Shown here: positions 5,691-6,910 of the stretch, one piece after another
Numbering within the stretch: position 1 is the stretch's first letter
Layout of the letters: every line of letters starts with the position of its first letter
NCBI GenBank assembly: GCA_029563035.1
Contig: JAKQTP010000184.1
Span: forward strand, 1-6,910
Direction: 5' to 3'
DNA from: an archaeon
GTDB lineage: Archaea; Iainarchaeota; Iainarchaeia; CSSED10-239
DNA length: 6,910 nt
The notes under the pieces: model-generated
Databases searched by the model: none
Told to the model about the DNA's origin: nothing
Seen by the model: the letters and a program-made list of their open reading frames with translations, nothing else
Program-made: the position numbers and the translations under genes

Positions 5691-6910
5691 AATTCCTTTC
5701 CCTGATTTTCCTTTCATAGTCAAAATTTCTTTTTCTACAAGATGAGATAGATCAATCGTTGCCATTTGTCTGGATATATTTGCAAGTTGTTGATATTCTT
5801 TATTGGTAATCTTGCCATTTTCTTTCACATAAATTACTGCCTTGATCTGTCTTTCGTTTAATCCTCTTTTTCTTAACTCTTCCTCATTAAAAATGTCTTT
5901 ATGAAATACGACGGCAAATTCTCCCAGACCTCCCTTTCTTTCTACAAATTCAGGCTCAGGAAGGTTCTGTTCTTTACACAGTGTAATCATCTTTAATATT
6001 CCCGAGCCCCAGGATTCAATAAGATTTGCATAATAGAATACTGCTGCAATGAGCGGATTTCTCTGCCTTCCCGAATGCTTTTCCTTTAGCTGTTCAATAG
6101 TCAATGGAGGCATTAATTTCCCCGGGTTCGATAGAATGAGTTCATCGTCATATATGCGTACTTCAATGGGAGCGGAAGTATCCAGGTAATCTCTATGAAT
6201 CAATGCATTGATTACAGCTTCTCGCAAAGCATCCAGCGGGTAATCCCATATTTCCCTTCTTGCCACGCCTTCAAGAGAAAGCTCTCTAACAGAGGTATCG
6301 AACATCACATTTATATTCTTTTTTATGGCATCAAGAATACCGTCGAGTTGCTGGAATAAATTCCCCTTTACTTCTACCGTATCCAGAATGATTGTGTTGT
6401 TCTTAAATCTTCCTACCTTTGAATAGGCCGAAATAAAATATTTCTGTGGATTTTTGCCAAAGAGTAAAATACAGGCCCTTGTAAGGCGATCATCCTTGGT
6501 TACAAGGTTAAGTTTTTGAAGAATACTTCTTGCGCTATCCTGCTCGATGAGTGGAAGTCTCTGGTGGGCGAGCGCCTTGAATTTTTCTATGCTTTCGTTA
6601 TCGAGTACTTCATCAAGTTGATCTATGCTGACAATTGTCGGTAGTTCGTCCCACGAATCTCCTGTTTTCTCGAGGAGAAACGAGGATAGTTCTAATCCAG
6701 AAAGCTCTTGGGTAGTGCTGCCTACTCGGATGTAAAATTTTCCATCGTACGAGACGGGAAAAGAGGAACAGAGAATCTCAATATTCAACATACTTTTTCC
6801 ATTCTGGATTTCTTCTCGAACGAAAGGAGTTATTCCCAATTTACTTCTAATTTTGTTTGGCAAATCTTCAAGCAATTTCTTTGTTTCGGATTTCTCAAGG
6901 CCAATTGCTT
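5658..6910 (-). CDS. AlbA_2/Schlafen-type protein with GHKL-like ATPase and winged helix, N-terminus beyond window
   Basis: The frame enters from the right edge (first full codon at 6908, AIGLEKSETKK) and gives 416 visible residues to a TGA at 5658-5660. The AlbA_2 start (IEFK..., G-rich strand) is missing; its end is seen as FYIRVGSTTQELSG near visible residues 58-71. A GHKL-like (HATPase_c_4) region follows at about 220-300: EAVINALIHRDY (N-box type), IYDDELILSNPGKLM and ESWGSGI. The last 75 residues form a winged helix (NERQIKAVIYVKENGKITNKEY, given in full only to its core: ITNKEYQQLANISRQM). Such proteins are putative nucleic-acid-binding regulators, often found beside type I R-M and other defence genes. 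A TTG at 6875 would be an internal start and is rejected, because homology continues upstream of it. It lies about 105 bases upstream of the second AlbA_2 remnant. The family is clear; the molecular role is not established. Confidence 0.85.
   Translation of the reverse strand, partial: AIGLEKSETKKLLEDLPNKIRSKLGITPFVREEIQNGKSMLNIEILCSSFPVSYDGKFYIRVGSTTQELSGLELSSFLLEKTGDSWDELPTIVSIDQLDEVLDNESIEKFKALAHQRLPLIEQDSARSILQKLNLVTKDDRLTRACILLFGKNPQKYFISAYSKVGRFKNNTIILDTVEVKGNLFQQLDGILDAIKKNINVMFDTSVRELSLEGVARREIWDYPLDALREAVINALIHRDYLDTSAPIEVRIYDDELILSNPGKLMPPLTIEQLKEKHSGRQRNPLIAAVFYYANLIESWGSGILKMITLCKEQNLPEPEFVERKGGLGEFAVVFHKDIFNEEELRKRGLNERQIKAVIYVKENGKITNKEYQQLANISRQMATIDLSHLVEKEILTMKGKSGKGIAYQLTKLPNN

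Noticed and set aside
6875..6876. TTG at 6873-6875 as the true start of the AlbA_2-type gene
   Set aside because: The frame stays open to the window edge and the upstream residues AIGLEKSETKK fit the family, so this is an internal codon of a gene truncated by the window.

Overview
This is an AT-rich accessory region, and every gene in it lies on the minus strand. In transcription order (right to left) it reads as a decaying type I restriction-modification island with accessory genes: an AlbA_2/Schlafen-type putative ATP-binding protein, cut by the right window edge (5658-6910); a 37-codon remnant of a second AlbA_2-type gene (5439-5552); an intact 696-residue DUF262-DUF1524 (GmrSD-like) nuclease (3352-5442); the first about 30 codons of a type I specificity subunit, hsdS (3248-3355); a gene-free stretch with a G-rich degenerate repeat tract (2808-3247); and a heavily damaged type I restriction subunit, hsdR (707-2807). 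A stem-loop at 644-671 probably ends that transcription unit. Next comes an AT-rich gap of roughly 440 bases, and at the left edge the N-terminus of a zinc-ribbon transposase (1-183), also on the minus strand. No hsdM is visible; it could lie beyond 6910.

Organism: the DNA suggests Bacteroidota or a relative. Pointers are the very low GC, a TATCTTTG box (the TAnnTTTG -7 element of that phylum) just upstream of the transposase, no Shine-Dalgarno before the transposase or hsdR, and an intergenic tract built from GGTTTAA/GTTGAGGA-like words. Against this, the DUF262 gene has a strong GGGAGGTG ribosome site, so part of the island may have been imported. The assignment is tentative. The standard code with TGG for Trp is used in the intact genes.

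How it fits together: AlbA_2 and DUF262/DUF1524 proteins are recurrent accessory genes of type I R-M loci. Adjacent reading frames here overlap by ATGA (remnant/DUF262 gene and DUF262 gene/hsdS), as in a translationally coupled operon. The DUF262 nuclease is the only undamaged complete gene, while hsdS and hsdR are broken. The locus may therefore have shifted from type I restriction to a solitary modification-dependent (type IV-like) defence. The hsdR damage has a pattern: three -1 frameshifts, each at an A7 run that one extra A would repair; four in-frame stops, three of them at conserved Trp positions; and one internal deletion removing helicase motifs II-VI. I found no tRNA, rRNA or CRISPR array. 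I did not find a clearly new system; the best leads are the surviving nuclease and the non-random pattern of hsdR lesions.
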